A stretch of 64,000 bases of DNA from Enoplosus armatus (GCF_043641665.1 NC_092191.1:22439066-22503065); one strand, 5' to 3'. Positions 26,482 through 38,190 are shown, counted from the first letter of the stretch. The notes: generated by a model not told the origin, from the letters alone. Program-made: numbers and translations.

Positions 26482-29400
26482 TTATTGCTCCACCTTCTTT
26501 TCCTGATCTCCTACATCTGCCGCCACTGTCTGGCCTTCCCCAACTGTTTTGTTGTCATGTGGAACATTCTACCACAAGAAAAAAAGGCAATATAGTGTCA
26601 CAGTAACTATTACACCAAGAAATACATTAAAGCAATATATGCTAAATAATACTAAACACCTTTGCAGTTTGCTTTGAAGAATCTTTCCCACCAGTTCCTC
26701 CTGTAAGCCCTCCGTCTTCTGACATCTATGCAGGAACAGCATTATTTTAAGATAATATATTTCTTAAATTGTTTGTCATTGTAAAAAGTGAAATTGCTGT
26801 TTTTCTTACCATTATATTTGGACATGAGCCAATTCTTTTCTGGTAAATAATCAAAAAACAATATGCATGAACATTCTCTTTGAAGCCAACACAATGTGAA
26901 TTAGAGATGTAATTAATTGTAACTGTACATAAGTTTGAGCTATCTCGTTTGCAGACATTTTAAGGGTTGTGTCCTGTAAATTAAAGGCTAATCATTAGTA
27001 AAACCACTCACTTCATTAAGCAATCCAAATTTGAATTCAATATGAATTCAGGTATAAACCACCAGAACACAAAATCCAGATTTCATATTAAATAAATTCA
27101 GGAATTCATAACTTGAGTGCAACTCACCAGTCCAGATTCATCAGATGAAATGAATGTCAATATACAACTCATCATTTATATACTCTGGCTTATGCAAATA
27201 TTGGATATCATTGTCCTGCCTTGTGGGAGGAGTTAAAAAGATTTAATATGGCAATACTAGAAATATAAGCATTCATGATTTTGTAGATTACCCATGGATT
27301 TGTGTTTGCCTTTGTGTTTGCCTTTCCTTCAGTTCTTTGTTGTGTATCTCTAAGCCTACAGGTACAACTGTACATTTATGTATTCAGGAATTTGTCTATC
27401 AACTGGTTCATGTTTTCAGGTAAGTGACAAGGCTTTCTGGACAAAGAGAGCGGCTCTGTGGGACATTGCTGCTTGGACACAAGCTGAGGCCTTATCAACC
27501 TGAGCTTGGTCACCTGGGTGAGGGTCTCTGATGCTGCAAGACCCAAAACACCTGATGACCCCAGTGTCCATCACTAATGATGTGCACTAGCTGAGCATCA
27601 TTCCCTACTAAAATATGTTGTATGCATTCAGGAATTTGCATGCCTTTAAAATGATGATGGAATTATAATTTTATATTCCTGTAACCACTGGATTTGGTAG
27701 AAAAACAATGAAGAGATGGCATTTAGCAACAAGACCTATTGTTCATATAGTAATTCAGCTACATAACTCAGGCTGCAAATACATGTGCCCATGTTTTTAT
27801 ATATTCTGAAAATGTAAGCATTCATTTTGTGGGCTTTTACACAGTACGTATTTGAGATTTTCAACAGTTTTCCTCGTAATAAATAATGTTCTATCTTATT
27901 TTGTGTAAACCAAAAAATGACTTATCGATTTTTAAACTACATTGGGACTTATTTTAAAAGTGTTTCACTCATACTGAAATATGATCTTAATATCATTAAC
28001 GATTTTCTTACATCTGATTTCTTCAACAGGATGTTGCAATCTAAACAGTCATTGGACACCTACAGGAATTTGAACAATTTTAAACCTTGTCAACAGGTAA
28101 GTATTCTTGATTTACATTTGTATCAGCACAGTATTTTACATGCTTCCATTTTTTAGGTAATAAATATATCATAATGTATATTAATGTGAAAATTCAGGAA
28201 TGTGTTTACCATGTGTTATTTCTGGTGTTGACTACTACTATATGATTTTATATTACTTACGCTGGTGTTGTTTCATGTGCTATTACTTGTTTGAAATTGT
28301 ATACAATCTAATACATGTTGTTTGTTTATCTTTCTCAAAGAATTTAATAAGCACATAAAGCAAGAACTCAACATCATGACACCGCAGATGATCTACAGTT
28401 CAAACTTAATTTATTCGGAGGAACAGTTATAGTTACAGTTAACAGGTCTGGGAAACAATCACTTTTCAACATACCTAAAGATATGGATGGACATATAGAC
28501 AACCAGTATAACCAATCGAACTGTAGATGGTCGACCCACTGCATGCATTGAAGACCAGTTTCTGCGCCAAAGGTCTCCCATGCCTCGCACACTGCACACC
28601 TACACACACCCTGTGAAAAGTAATTGCATGCAGATATCAATATCTAGGAAACCTGAGGAAACTCATTTAAATATAAATAAGTGGAGGCCTCGATTACATC
28701 CTTACATCCTGTTGACTAAACTCAGCTGCTGTAGGACCACTGAAGCTCTTCTTAGCTACAAGTGTGGGAGAAATGTATGAAAATCACTGTATTTTTAATA
28801 GTCCACCTGATTTAATTTCTAAAAAAGATTAATTTGAGGAAAGTAATCACACATTTAAAAAACGGAATGTTCTTGCATTGAATAATGTCACACTTACGGC
28901 TTGTGAATGTTCAGACTGCTGTTCTGAATGCTTATTTAACTGAAATGCATCAACATTTACACAATATGAATTAGAGATGTAATTAATTGTAACTGTATAA
29001 GTTTCAGCTACCTCGTTTGCGGACATTTTCATGGTAGTGTCCCGTAAATTAAAGGCTAATCATTTGTAAAAACACTCACTTCACTAAGCAATCCAAATTT
29101 AAATTCAATATGAATTCAGGAATAAACCACCAGAATACAAAATTTGCTGGTAATTTACCTGAAGTTTAAAGACAAAAATAGCGAAATGTACATGGTTTTA
29201 TGGCACACAGAGGACAAGACAAAGTGATACTTACTTGAAACCTCTTGTTTCTCATCTCTAATACATACAAACACACACTTGGTTTTATTAGTTTAGAGAT
29301 TCATCATTAAAAAGGGATAGACTCAGGCTGACTAAAAATATTGAAGAGAGTATTGTATTAGAAGTATTGAGCACAGCATATAAGAGTGTGTTCATAGTAA

Positions 29401-31593
29401 CACCTACCTCAGGAGTTTTGTTGTTCAGAGACCTAGACAAAAGTTAAAATAATCATTTGGAGTCAAAATATAAAACTGTAATTTTTTTTTTACTTTACAT
29501 GGTACGTGGTTATATAACTGTATCTTTACAAATTGTGAACACATACCTTTGAATTCTTTCCACCAGACTTTTAAAATTATAAATTGTCATTTGCTGTTGT
29601 TTGCATCGAAGAAGCAATCCTTGGTCGTCTTCCAGGACCTTATTCATCTACAACAAGGAAATATGACCTTGTAACTTTAAACACAAAGTTTCAGTCTTGT
29701 TGATAGAGTACTTTAGGCAAATACTTACCAGTGCCACTGATATGGTTTCCTTCCAATAACCTCCAAAAGCATCAGTTATTTCCTGCTTGAGGTCGTCAGT
29801 GTAAACCATTATTCTTCGCTTCTGAAAATGATACAGTACGTCGAACTGTTACTATCATATATATGCCACTTTTAATACCCACCAGTCTACATAGTATATT
29901 TTCTATCTATATTTTATTTTGTATACATTATATTCAATTTCTGTATTTTATTCTCTGCACGATTTCAGTCTCAGATTCTCCTTTTTACGTTTCATATATT
30001 TTGTATGAACATTGTTGGAGGAGCCTGAGAACAAGAATTGCATTGCCAACAACTGCTTCTATAATTGTTGTGCATGACAAATGAAGAACTTGAACTTCAT
30101 TCTTATATGTTATTAACATAATGTTTCAATTGTTGACAGAAAATATTACTTCTGTTGCCATGAACACACCTTTGAACAAACACCATGTTTTCTGGGAACA
30201 GTCCGAGGAAGGGGACTTGGAGCCTCCTGTAAAGAGAAACCTGAATTACACTTGACTCAATTAATGACAATAAACAATACACCAATTTTGAAATAAACAA
30301 TGTGATGTACTGTAACCACTTCCAGTCCTTCCAGTGCATCATCATCTACATGTTGTTCTTCTGTTGTTTTTCCTCCTCACTCAGCATTGTCGCCTTCTAC
30401 AACCTTTCTCCTTCCTTTAGCACTCATACTTTAGTGCTTTATACCTTAACAAGTTATCCAGTAGACTTTGTCATGTACTTACGCTTTCTCCAGCAGAATT
30501 AACAGCCGGTGCATGGGTCGGAAGTGGGCTTATAAGCTGTAATGAAAAGTTAAAGACAACAAGAATTCTAAATGTTTGACTAACATGAAATGTATGACTT
30601 TAACTTTGATTATCTAGTGATTTGTAAAAAGCTCAATAAACTCTGCCCTACCACCATAAGCTTTTCCATTATATTATTTGGGCTGTCATCTTCGCTGATT
30701 TCCCTCTCACTGTCCTCGATGTATTCAGTATATTCTGCAGGCCTGGCCTTTTCCATATTACTTGTTGTGTCTAAATCTTTTCTTGGTTCTTCAGATAACA
30801 ATTTTCTCTCCTGTCTGTCTCCATCTCCAACTCCCTCTCCAGCTGTGTCAGCTTCCATCCCCCTCTCCTCTGAGATTTTTCTTGGCTCTTCAGATAACTC
30901 TTTTCCCTCCTGTCTGTCTCCATCTCCAACTCCCTCTCCAGCTCTTTCACCTTTCATCCCCCTCTCTTTTGAGTCTCTTCTTAGCTCTTCTCTCCTTCTC
31001 TTCTTTCTTTTCTTACATTTTGCTTTTCTCTCCTTTTTGTCTCTATCTCTAACTCCCTCTCCAGCTGTTTCACTTTTCATCCCCCTCTCTTTTGAGTGTC
31101 TTTGTGGCTCTTCTCTCCTTCTCTTCTTTTCTTTCTTCCTTTTTGCCTTTCTCTCCTGTCTGTCTCCTTCTCCAACTTCTTTCACAGCTGTTTCACCTTC
31201 CATCCCCCTCTCCTCTGAGTCTTGTCTCAGCTCTTCAGATAACTGTTTTCTCTCCTGTCTGTCTCCATCTCCAATTCCCTCTCCAGCTGTTTCAGCTTCC
31301 TTCCCCATCTCTTTTGAGTCCCTTCTTGGTTCTTCAGATAACTGTTTTCTCTCCTGTCTGTCTCCATCTCCAATTCCCTCTCCAGCTGTTTCAGCTTCCA
31401 TCCCCCTTTCTTCTGAGTCCCTTCTTGGTTCTTCAGATAACTGTTTTCTCTCCTGTCTGTCTCTATCTCTACCTCCCTCTCCAGCTGTTTCACTTTTCAT
31501 CCCCCTCTCTTTTGAGTGTCTTTGTGGCTCTTCTCTCCTTCTCTTCTCTTCTTTCTTCCCTTTTGCCTTTCTCTCCTGTCCTTTCCTCCTTTT
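26482..31593 (-). CDS. Multi-exon gene, Glu/Arg-rich repeat plus micro-exons (3' part)
   Basis: Reconstructed from splice sites. Minus-strand exons in coding order: about 31593-30652 (5' limit unknown), 30536-30483, 30226-30170, 29821-29729, 29647-29547, 29432-29408, 29255-29235, 28939-28898, 26839-26810, 26725-26660 and 26568-26482 with TAA. Each has an acceptor AG and donor GT (mostly gtaagt, gtatgt or gtgtgt), and the frame stays open throughout. All junctions are phase 0 except 29547/29432, which splits one codon. The first exon encodes tandem charged repeats (around RDRQERKQLSEEPRRDS) ending in an acidic tail (EDSEREISEDDSPNN). Then come a Pro-rich stretch, a probable helical segment (KRRIMVYTDDLKQEI; LLLRCKQQQMTIYNF) and a Gly/Lys-rich tail ending EKKVEQ. 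The helical part faintly recalls the Cor1-type region of synaptonemal complex proteins, but too weakly to name it. The large exon has no good acceptor, so the 5' end is unresolved. Further small exons between 28898 and 26839 may be missed. Confidence 0.65.
26888..27070. repeat. Intronic segmental duplicate, copy 1
   Basis: About 180 bp closely match 28965-29143 in the same orientation (aattagagatgtaattaattg through attaaaggctaatcat and caatatgaattcagg). Both lie in introns of the minus-strand gene. No transposon termini are seen. It is either a local duplication or an unclassified interspersed repeat. Confidence 0.8.
28965..29143. repeat. Intronic segmental duplicate, copy 2
   Basis: Partner of 26888-27070, about 2.08 kb away, diverged by scattered substitutions and a small indel. 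It lies between the exons at 28898-28939 and 29235-29255, so the duplication could have carried exon material, but no duplicate exon is evident. Confidence 0.8.
30652..31593 (-). repeat. Coding minisatellite in the Glu/Arg-rich exon
   Basis: The exon is a tandem array whose units of roughly 100-120 bp encode a repeated peptide of the type GDGDRQERKQLSEEPRRDS followed by EERGME. About eight copies are present, some with a Lys/Arg-rich variant (KKRKKRRREE) replacing the QLSEE segment. The minus-strand frame stays open across the whole array and connects in frame to the downstream exon, so this reads as a coding repeat. The open plus-strand Ser/Leu-rich frame over the same bases is its antisense shadow. 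Confidence 0.75.
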
Positions 31594-31596
31594 TCA

Positions 31597-32900
31597 GTCA
31601 TAAACTGCGTATTACACCTGTTTTGAGTCAAACCGTGACATTGGAGCTGATATGAATGAAAACTTCACGTTCAGGCCTCTTTCAGTCAAAACTTGACCTT
31701 TCCTGCTGTTTTGAGTGGAAACTTGACTTTCAGGCCTCTTTCACTGAAAACTTGACTTTCAGGCCTCTTTCACTGAAAACTTGTCCTTTCCTCCTGTTTT
31801 GATTGAAAGCATCACTTTCCCCCTTCATTCAGTCATAAGCTGCTTATTACACCTGTTTTGAATCAAACGGTGACTTTGGAGCTGATTTGAATGAAAACTT
31901 CACGTTCAGGCCTCTTTCAGTCAAAACTTGACCTTTCCTGCTGTTTTGAGTGGAAACTTGACTTTCAGGCCTCTTTCACTGAAAACTTGACTTTCAGGCC
32001 TCTTTCACTGAAAACTTGTCCTTTCCTCCTTTTTCAGTCATAAACTGCGTATTACACCTGTTTTGAGTCAAACGGTGACTTTGGAGCTGATTTGAATGAA
32101 AACTTCACGTTCAGGCCTCTTTCAGTCAAAACTTGACCTTTCCTGCTGTTTTGAGTGGAAACTTGACTTTCAGGCCTCTTTCACTGAAAACTTGTCCTTT
32201 CCTCCTGTTTTGATTGAAAGCATCACTTTCGCCCCTCATTCAGTCATAAGCTGCGTATTACACCTGTTTTGAGTCAAACCGTGACTTTGGAGCTGATTTG
32301 AATGAAAACTTCACGTTCAGGCCTCTTTCAGTCAAAACTTGACCTTTCCTGCTGTTTTGAGTGGAAACTTGACTTTCAGGCCTCTTTCACTGAAAACTTG
32401 TCCTTTCCTCCTGTTTTGAAAGAAAGCTTCACTTTCGCCCCTCTTTCAGTCATAAACTGCGTATTACACCTGTTTTGAGTCAAACCGTGACTTTGGAGCT
32501 GATTTGAATGAAAACTTCACGTTCAGGCCTCTTTCAGTCAAAACTTGACTTTCAGGCCTCTTTCACTGAAAACTTGTCTTTTCCTCCTGTTTTGAATGAA
32601 AGCTTCACTTTCGCCCCTCTTTCAGTCATAAACTGCTTATTACACCTGTTTTGAGTCAACCCGTGACTGTGAAGCTGATTTAAATGAAAACTTCACGTTC
32701 AGGCCTAATTCAGTCATAAACTGCGTATTACACCTGTTTTGAGTCAAACCGTCACTTTGGAGTGGATTTGAATGAAAACTTGACTTTCAGGACTCTTTCA
32801 CTGAAAACTTGACCTTTCCTCCTGTTTTGAATGAAAACTTGACTGTCAGGCCTCTTTCACTGAAAACTTGTCCTTTCCTCCTGTTTTGAATGAAAGGGTT
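31597..32900. repeat. Satellite, about 200-bp higher-order period
   Basis: Made of short variants of a roughly 35-50-bp element (ttgaatgaaaacttgact, ttcaggcctctttcactg, cctttcctcctgttttga) arranged in a longer cycle. The marker attacacctgttttgag recurs at about 31610, 31846, 32049, 32253, 32461, 32638 and 32726, mostly 200-236 bp apart. Cycles differ by loss or gain of short units. No coding potential is seen. It abuts the coding minisatellite with no clear spacer. Confidence 0.92.
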
Positions 32901-33107
32901 AGGGCAGTCAGATCATTTTCTTATAATTTTTGAATTGGCCGGATTACCCAATGTGGCAAGATTCCCTGTTTTGACTTTACTGCCAAATTTTACTATGGCC
33001 AAGATTCCTTAACGTGGAATCATTGTTTTGGAATAGAAATGTCCACCAGGTGGCGCCAACAGAAGGTTGCTGTTAGAGTTAGAGATTTGGATTCACCGTA
33101 TGGAAAT

Positions 33108-33225
33108 AAATCACCATTTCTCGGGTTTACAGAGAATGGTCCAAAAAAGAGAAAATATCCAGTGAGCGGCAGTTCTCTGGGCGAAAATGCCTTGTTGATG
33201 CCAAAGGTCAGAGGAGAATGGCCTC
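33108..33225 (+). mobile_element. Tc1-like transposon fragment
   Basis: The stretch tttctcgggtttacagagaa through aaaatatccagtgagcggc and aatgccttgttgatg matches the internal region of a common fish Tc1-like element as I recognise it. Only about 120 bp remain. A separate fragment of the transposase 3' end and terminal repeat lies at 35185-35537. Confidence 0.6.
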
Positions 33226-33430
33226 CAGGACCCTGAGGAGAGCAGGGAAGATCTCTGCCGACCCCTCCCACCCTATCTGTTTGACCCCCTCCCCGCAGGA
33301 GGCTGCAGTCCATCAGGACCACTGCCCCCCACAAGTTATACGTTATATTAACGTACACTGCCCTTGCCCCCCTGCGTTACATTAACGCACCCTCTCCCTA
33401 CTGGACACTTTATTTGGTCACTGCACTGTT
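33226..33430 (+). mobile_element. LINE ORF2 C-terminal fragment
   Basis: The translation TLRRAGKISADPSHPICLTP, followed by a degraded stretch near ggaggctgcagtccatc, resembles the conserved C-terminus of CR1-group LINE ORF2. The following cactttatttggtcactgcactg is compatible with a LINE 3' UTR. Broken and short. Confidence 0.5.
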
Positions 33431-34346
33431 TGTTATTTATCTTATCTTATTCTTTTACCTTTATATTTTTACATTCTTACATATTTGTTGTCAGTGTAAC
33501 GCCCCTAGAAAGGGGAAACATAGACGCAATATATTATGAATGCATAATCAAATAACTTCTCTGCACATGTCACAAAACATTCCTTCTGTTCAACACGAAA
33601 TAACATACAAAATATTTAAATCACAAATACATAGGCCTATATGTCATTTTCAACTGTACAGCATAATACACACAGCATAATATACAAATATTGCTGTTAC
33701 TTTCACTTCTCAAACACATTGCTGTAGCCTTGACTTCTCAACTGTAACATATGTAACTACTCAACATGTAAATACAATATGAACAAAGAACCAGCTTTCT
33801 AGCTTAATCTACTAGCATGTCTCTATCGCTCAGCACTACATAGCAAGCATGCTAGCCGGCACATTCCTTTGTTGTTGACATTAACAGAATTATCAGGAAA
33901 AAAACACAACAGTCTAACACACATTCCACCATCCATGGGTCCCTTACACCACATAAAATATTGCATGAGTGTTTGATAACATATTTCAACCGTTATGCTT
34001 ACCTAGAAAGGGGAAACATCGACGCAAGAAACAGACACGATGTTGCTGCCTTCAAGTCATCTGTATTACGACCGACCGGCAAGCAACACGCGCCCTCTAG
34101 TGGACGGACCCGGAAGCAGGCGTAAACAGAGACCAGATTAATCAAATCCTGACTCCACTCTAGAGCAATGGATTACCAGTAAACTGAACTTAATTTAAGT
34201 ATATATGGTGAAATACAAAACAAAAGGTATGTACTAAATAAACCTATTCAAGATATTAAAATAACTCCAGTGTCCTTTTTTTCTTTACATCTATTTCAAT
34301 GCACACATTACATAGTGTATATTCTTATATCCATTACATCAGCACC
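33431..34346. other. Unassigned region bounded by a 26-bp direct repeat
   Basis: A sequence beginning cctagaaaggggaaacat occurs at 33504-33529 and again at 34012-34037 with one substitution, 508 bp apart in direct orientation. The enclosed DNA has no reading frame. The sequence after the second copy (acgcgccctctagtgg) looks like part of another element. It could be a short non-autonomous insertion or a remnant of a local duplication. Confidence 0.45.
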
Positions 34347-34421
34347 ATCAGACCACAGCAAATTCCTTTTAATGTATGTTACTTGGCAATAAATAGTTTC
34401 TGATTCTGATTCTGATTCTGA
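34347..34421 (+). mobile_element. LINE 3' end with TTCTGA tail
   Basis: The stretch caccatcagaccacagc through ttggcaataaatag and tandem ttctga units is the 3' terminus of a CR1-group (Rex1-like) LINE in plus orientation. The tail is immediately followed by L2 sequence. Confidence 0.65.
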
Positions 34422-35184
34422 AAACTTTGCTTTTTGACAACACTTATAGCTAGGGCAGGCTCAGGCCTGCCTGGACCATCCCCTATTTATGCTATAGGCC
34501 TAGACTGCTGGGGGACTTCCCATGATGCACTGAACTTTCCTCCTCTCCCTCTCCATCTTTACACATTCATGTCCCTCCAATGCATGTTACTAACTTTATA
34601 TCTTCCCCGGAGTTTCTTTGTGCTTTGTCGTCTTGCAGGTTCCTGTGAATCATGGTCCTGATACGCCTGGGTGCTGCCATGGGCCTGCTTTACTCTCATC
34701 GCTACAGTTATTATGCTTAGTCATAGTTCTGTTACTATTAAAGCTGTTGTTGATATTATTAATCTCAGCTGTTATTACAGCTGTAACTACTATTATCAGT
34801 CATATTTCCAGTATTATTATAATCATAGCTGCTATGGCTACTGCTAGTGCTGCCATACATCTCTGCCTGTCTGCTTGTCTGTCTGTCTGTCTGTCTGTGT
34901 CTCTACGTCTATCTCTCTCTCTGTGTCTCTTTCTGTCTGTCTACCTGTCTCTGCCCCTCCCTCTTTCTCCCTCCCTCTCGATGTCTCTCTCTCTCTCGCC
35001 CACCTAGAGTCTGGTTCTGCTCGAGGTTTCTGCCTCTTAAAAGGAAGTTTTTCCTTGCCACTGTCGCCAAAGTGCTTCTCATGGTGGGAACTGTTGGGTC
35101 TCTGTAATAACATTATAAAGAATCGGTCTAGACCTGCTCTATTTGTAAAGTGTCATGAGATGACTTTTGTTGTGATTTGGCTGA
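34422..35184 (+). mobile_element. L2-type LINE 3' UTR fragment
   Basis: Matches the end of the L2 element at 45650-46350 for most of its length: end of ORF2 (aactttgctttttgac), acttcccatgatgcactg, a simple tgtc/tctc tract at about 34861-34990, tctggttctgctcgaggtttc, aaggaagtttttccttgcc and agtgtcatgagatgac. It stops at gatttggc without the gaatt tail, where a Tc1-like fragment begins, so the 3' end was lost. Confidence 0.9.
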
Positions 35185-35537
35185 TTGCGACTCCCAGCAG
35201 GATAATGCGCCATGTCACAAAGCTCAAATCATCTAAAACTGGTTTCTTGAACATGACAATGAGTTCACTGGACTTAAATGGCCTCCACAGTCACCAGATC
35301 TCAATCCAATAGAGCACCTTTGGGATGTGGTGGAACTTGAGATTCATGGATGTGCAGCCGACGAATCTGCAGCAATTGCGTGATGCTATCATGTCAATAT
35401 GGACCAAAATCTCTGAGGAATGTTTCCAGCACCTTGTTGAATCTATGCCACAAAGAATTAAGGCAGTTCTGATGACAAAAGGGGGTCCAACCCGGTACTA
35501 GCAAGGTGTACCTAATAAAGTGGCCGATGAGTATAAG
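35185..35537 (+). mobile_element. Tc1-like transposase 3' end with terminal repeat
   Basis: The conceptual translation contains QQDNAPCHKAQII and WPPQSPDLNPIEHLWDVVE, the second Asp block and the D-x34-E block of a Tc1-type DDE transposase. A stop interrupts the frame after AQII, and later frames are broken. After the stop of the last frame, the terminal-repeat-like gcaaggtgtacctaataaag and tggccgatgagta follow. The 5' half and the opposite terminus are missing, so it is dead. Confidence 0.85.
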
Positions 35538-35674
35538 TCATACACAGTGGCTGGTGTAATGATGTGGCAGTGATTCAGCAGCACTGTTCTCCTGATCTGG
35601 AATCTTCATAAAATGCAAACCTTTTTATTCCTCCGGTGAGTTGCCATCATTCATTTTGGTCAGTGATTACATCC

Positions 35675-36290
35675 CACTGCAGGCCTGCATACAGGAGGCC
35701 GCTCGCTGGCCAACCAGCTACTGAATGTGAAGCTGAAAAACCTGGAGTCTTTAGTTGTTGTCTCCGGTGACTCAAACAAAGGAAACCTCAGCTATGGACT
35801 CCCTAAATACAGACACTTAATGCCTGACCAGAGAAGAAAACATTTTGGACCACTGCTACACTACAGTAAGCAGAGCATATCACACTGACCACATCATGGT
35901 CAACCTGATCCCTGCATATAGTCAGAAACTAAAACTCTGTAAACCTGCTGTGAGGACATCAAAGCAGTGGACCGGTGAACCTGTTTTCAGGACTGCTACC
36001 AAGAGTCTGGATGAGTACTTCAGCTTCTGTGAGGACTGCTGTGTACCATCATGCACCAGGGTGAGCAATAACAACGGCAAACCCTGGTTCACAGCTAAAC
36101 TCAGACAGCTATGGTTGGAAAAGGAAGAATTATTTAGGAGTGGGCACAAAGAAATGCTAAGAGATGCAAAGGAGGTAAGAAAAGCTAAATGATGTACTCA
36201 GAGAGACTACAACACCAGCTCTCAGGTAACTGTGGCTCTGTCTGGAAGCGACTGAGACAGATCACCAACTGAAAGGAGGCAGCATGTGAA
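35675..36290 (+). mobile_element. Rex1-like LINE, endonuclease/linker fragment
   Basis: Translations include VVVSGDSNKGNLSYGLPKY (end of an APE-type endonuclease, with SGD corresponding to the usual GDFN block), then KQWTGEPVFRTATKSLDEY and [12 protein letters not shown], and after that NNGKPWFTAKLRQLWLEKEE. The frame is shifted at least once near 35845. It parallels the copy at 21786 and is non-functional. Confidence 0.75.
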
Positions 36291-36354
36291 ACTGGGGAAA
36301 CTTGTCTCTGATTCTCGGGCTATCAGCACCAGATCCCTCAAACCGTCAACCACT

Positions 36355-38190
36355 TCACACTAGGAGTCAAATCTACTTATATTCACCTCAATCTATCTGT
36401 ACTCTAATTCCCAAGATTAACTCCTTTATTCCAAGTTTACAATCCTAACTCTAATTTATTCCAAATAATCAATCCTAAATTCCAAGAATATGATCTTAAC
36501 CCTAACCTTCTACCACCTTGCACTTTGTCAAAATCTACTTATACTGACCCCAATCTAATTATTCTCTAATACCAAATACTGTATCTCAAATTCCAAGTAT
36601 AAGTAAGTAAGCGAATGTATTTATGTAGCACCTTTCAAGAACAAGAGTCACAAAATACATGTAAAATAATACATGTAAGATGGACATAAAAACAGACACA
36701 ATAAAATACAATAGAAGAAGTGCTTTCAGAAAGCAAGTCTGAAAAGATGGGTCTTTAGCTGTATCCAGCGAGTCCGAAGGTCTTATAGATAAAGGGAGAG
36801 AGTTCCAGAGTTTTGGAGCCAAAGCCTCAAAAGCTACCACCCTTAGTTTTGAGCCTGAAGCATGGGACAACTAACACACCCTGATTAGAGGACCTGAGAG
36901 TCCTGCTGGAGATGAAAGGTTGTAGAAGTTCAGTGAGAAAGACCATGGAGAGCTCAGTAGGTGACAGTGAAGACCTTGAATTGGACTCAATTCAATGGGA
37001 AGCCAATGCAGTGACATCAGAATAGGAGTCATATGGGACCACTTAGAAGATTGTCTTAGAGTCTGGTCACACTGCTCTCTATGTAAAGTGTCATGAGATA
37101 ACTTTTGTTATGATTTGGCACTATATAAATAAAATTGACTTGACTTATAAGTTTTGCAACTGCATTCTGGACAACCTGCAGGATATCCAGTGAGGCTTTG
37201 CTGAAGTATGTAAAGTGCAGTAGTCCAGACGAGAAGAAACAAATGCATGAATAATCATTTCCAACTCACTGTGTGAAACTATAGGTCTAATTCTTGAAAT
37301 GTTCCTAAGATGACAAAAGTGGGAACTGATAAAACATTTAATATGGCTGTCAAGAGTCAGAGTCTGATCAAAAGCTACCACCAAGTTTCAATACAAGCAG
37401 AAAACAGACGATTTAACAAAAGTAGAAAGATTCTAACCCTAATTTATTCCGAATACTGAATCCCAAATTCCATGAATACAATCCTAACCCTAATTTATTC
37501 AAATGACTGAATCCCAAATTCTAAGAATATGATGCTAATCTTAACCTGCTACCGCAGACCTGGCTGGGGTAAAGATAAGGACTTCAGTGTTGTCCTTATT
37601 AAGTTGAAGAAAATTGAGTGACTAAATGATGAGATGTGAGAGAGATGTGATTCTGCTGCCGAGCTACCAGCCCAACTCTCAGCCCCTGCTGCCCAGCACT
37701 CCCGAGCCTCTGCTCTGTACACGGAACATTAGTTGGCAGGTCATTCTGACCCACACAACAGTTTTGACAGGTTACAGGTTACTAAGATAGAATGTAACCC
37801 TAACTTATTCCACATACTAAATCCCAAATTCCAAGAATACGACCTAACCTTAATCTTCTACCACCTCACACTTTGTCAAAATCTGCTCATACTAACCACA
37901 ATCTAATTATCGTCTAATACCAAATTCTGGATCTCAAATTTCAAGTAAACAATACTAATCCTAATTTATTCCAAATTCTGAATCCCAAATTGCAAGAATA
38001 TGCAATTTTCCAAACCCTAACATATTCCACATACTGAATCCAAAATTCCAAGAATATGATCCTAACCCTAATATTCCACCACTTCACAAGATCTGCTTAT
38101 ACTGACCAAAATCTAATTATCGTCTAATACCAAATACTGAATCCCAAATTTGAGGAATATAATCCTAACCCTAATTAGGGCCTGCACCCA
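36355..38190. repeat. CCTAACCCTAAT-rich minisatellite, interrupted
   Basis: Blocks at about 36355-36600, 37425-37560 and 37780-38190 share units built from cctaaccctaatttattcc, tactgaatcccaaattcc and aagaatatgatc, with a longer cycle that includes ctaccac-ttcacactttgtc and atctaattat-tctaatacc. The cctaaccctaa core contains the vertebrate telomere hexamer, but units are long and diverged, so this is not simple telomeric DNA. The first two blocks are separated by the minus-strand L2 insertion. Confidence 0.8.
36601..37400 (-). mobile_element. L2-type LINE fragments, rearranged
   Basis: Minus-strand frames encode two pieces of L2 ORF2: at 36586-36870 the C-terminus (FEALAPKLWNSLPLSIRPSD) and at 37145-37384 the upstream portion (HFCHLRNISRIRPI, then FVSSRLDYC). 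Between them, about 37040-37145 reads as a plus-strand L2 3' end (aaagtgtcatgagataac to ataaataaaattgac). The structure is therefore a minus-strand element interrupted by a plus-strand L2 tail. Confidence 0.75.

Noticed and set aside
28029..28096. Plus-strand exon with ttcttcaacag acceptor and cag/gtaagt donor
   Set aside because: The splice edges are good, but it is isolated, lies in an intron of the opposite-strand gene, and no second plus-strand exon could be linked.
30590..31603. 337-codon plus-strand Ser/Leu/Pro-rich frame
   Set aside because: It is the antisense of the minus-strand Glu/Arg-rich exon. The minus frame joins in phase to spliced exons and the plus frame does not.
36355..38190. 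True telomeric repeat tract
   Set aside because: The CCCTAA core appears only once per long, diverged unit, not as uninterrupted hexamers.
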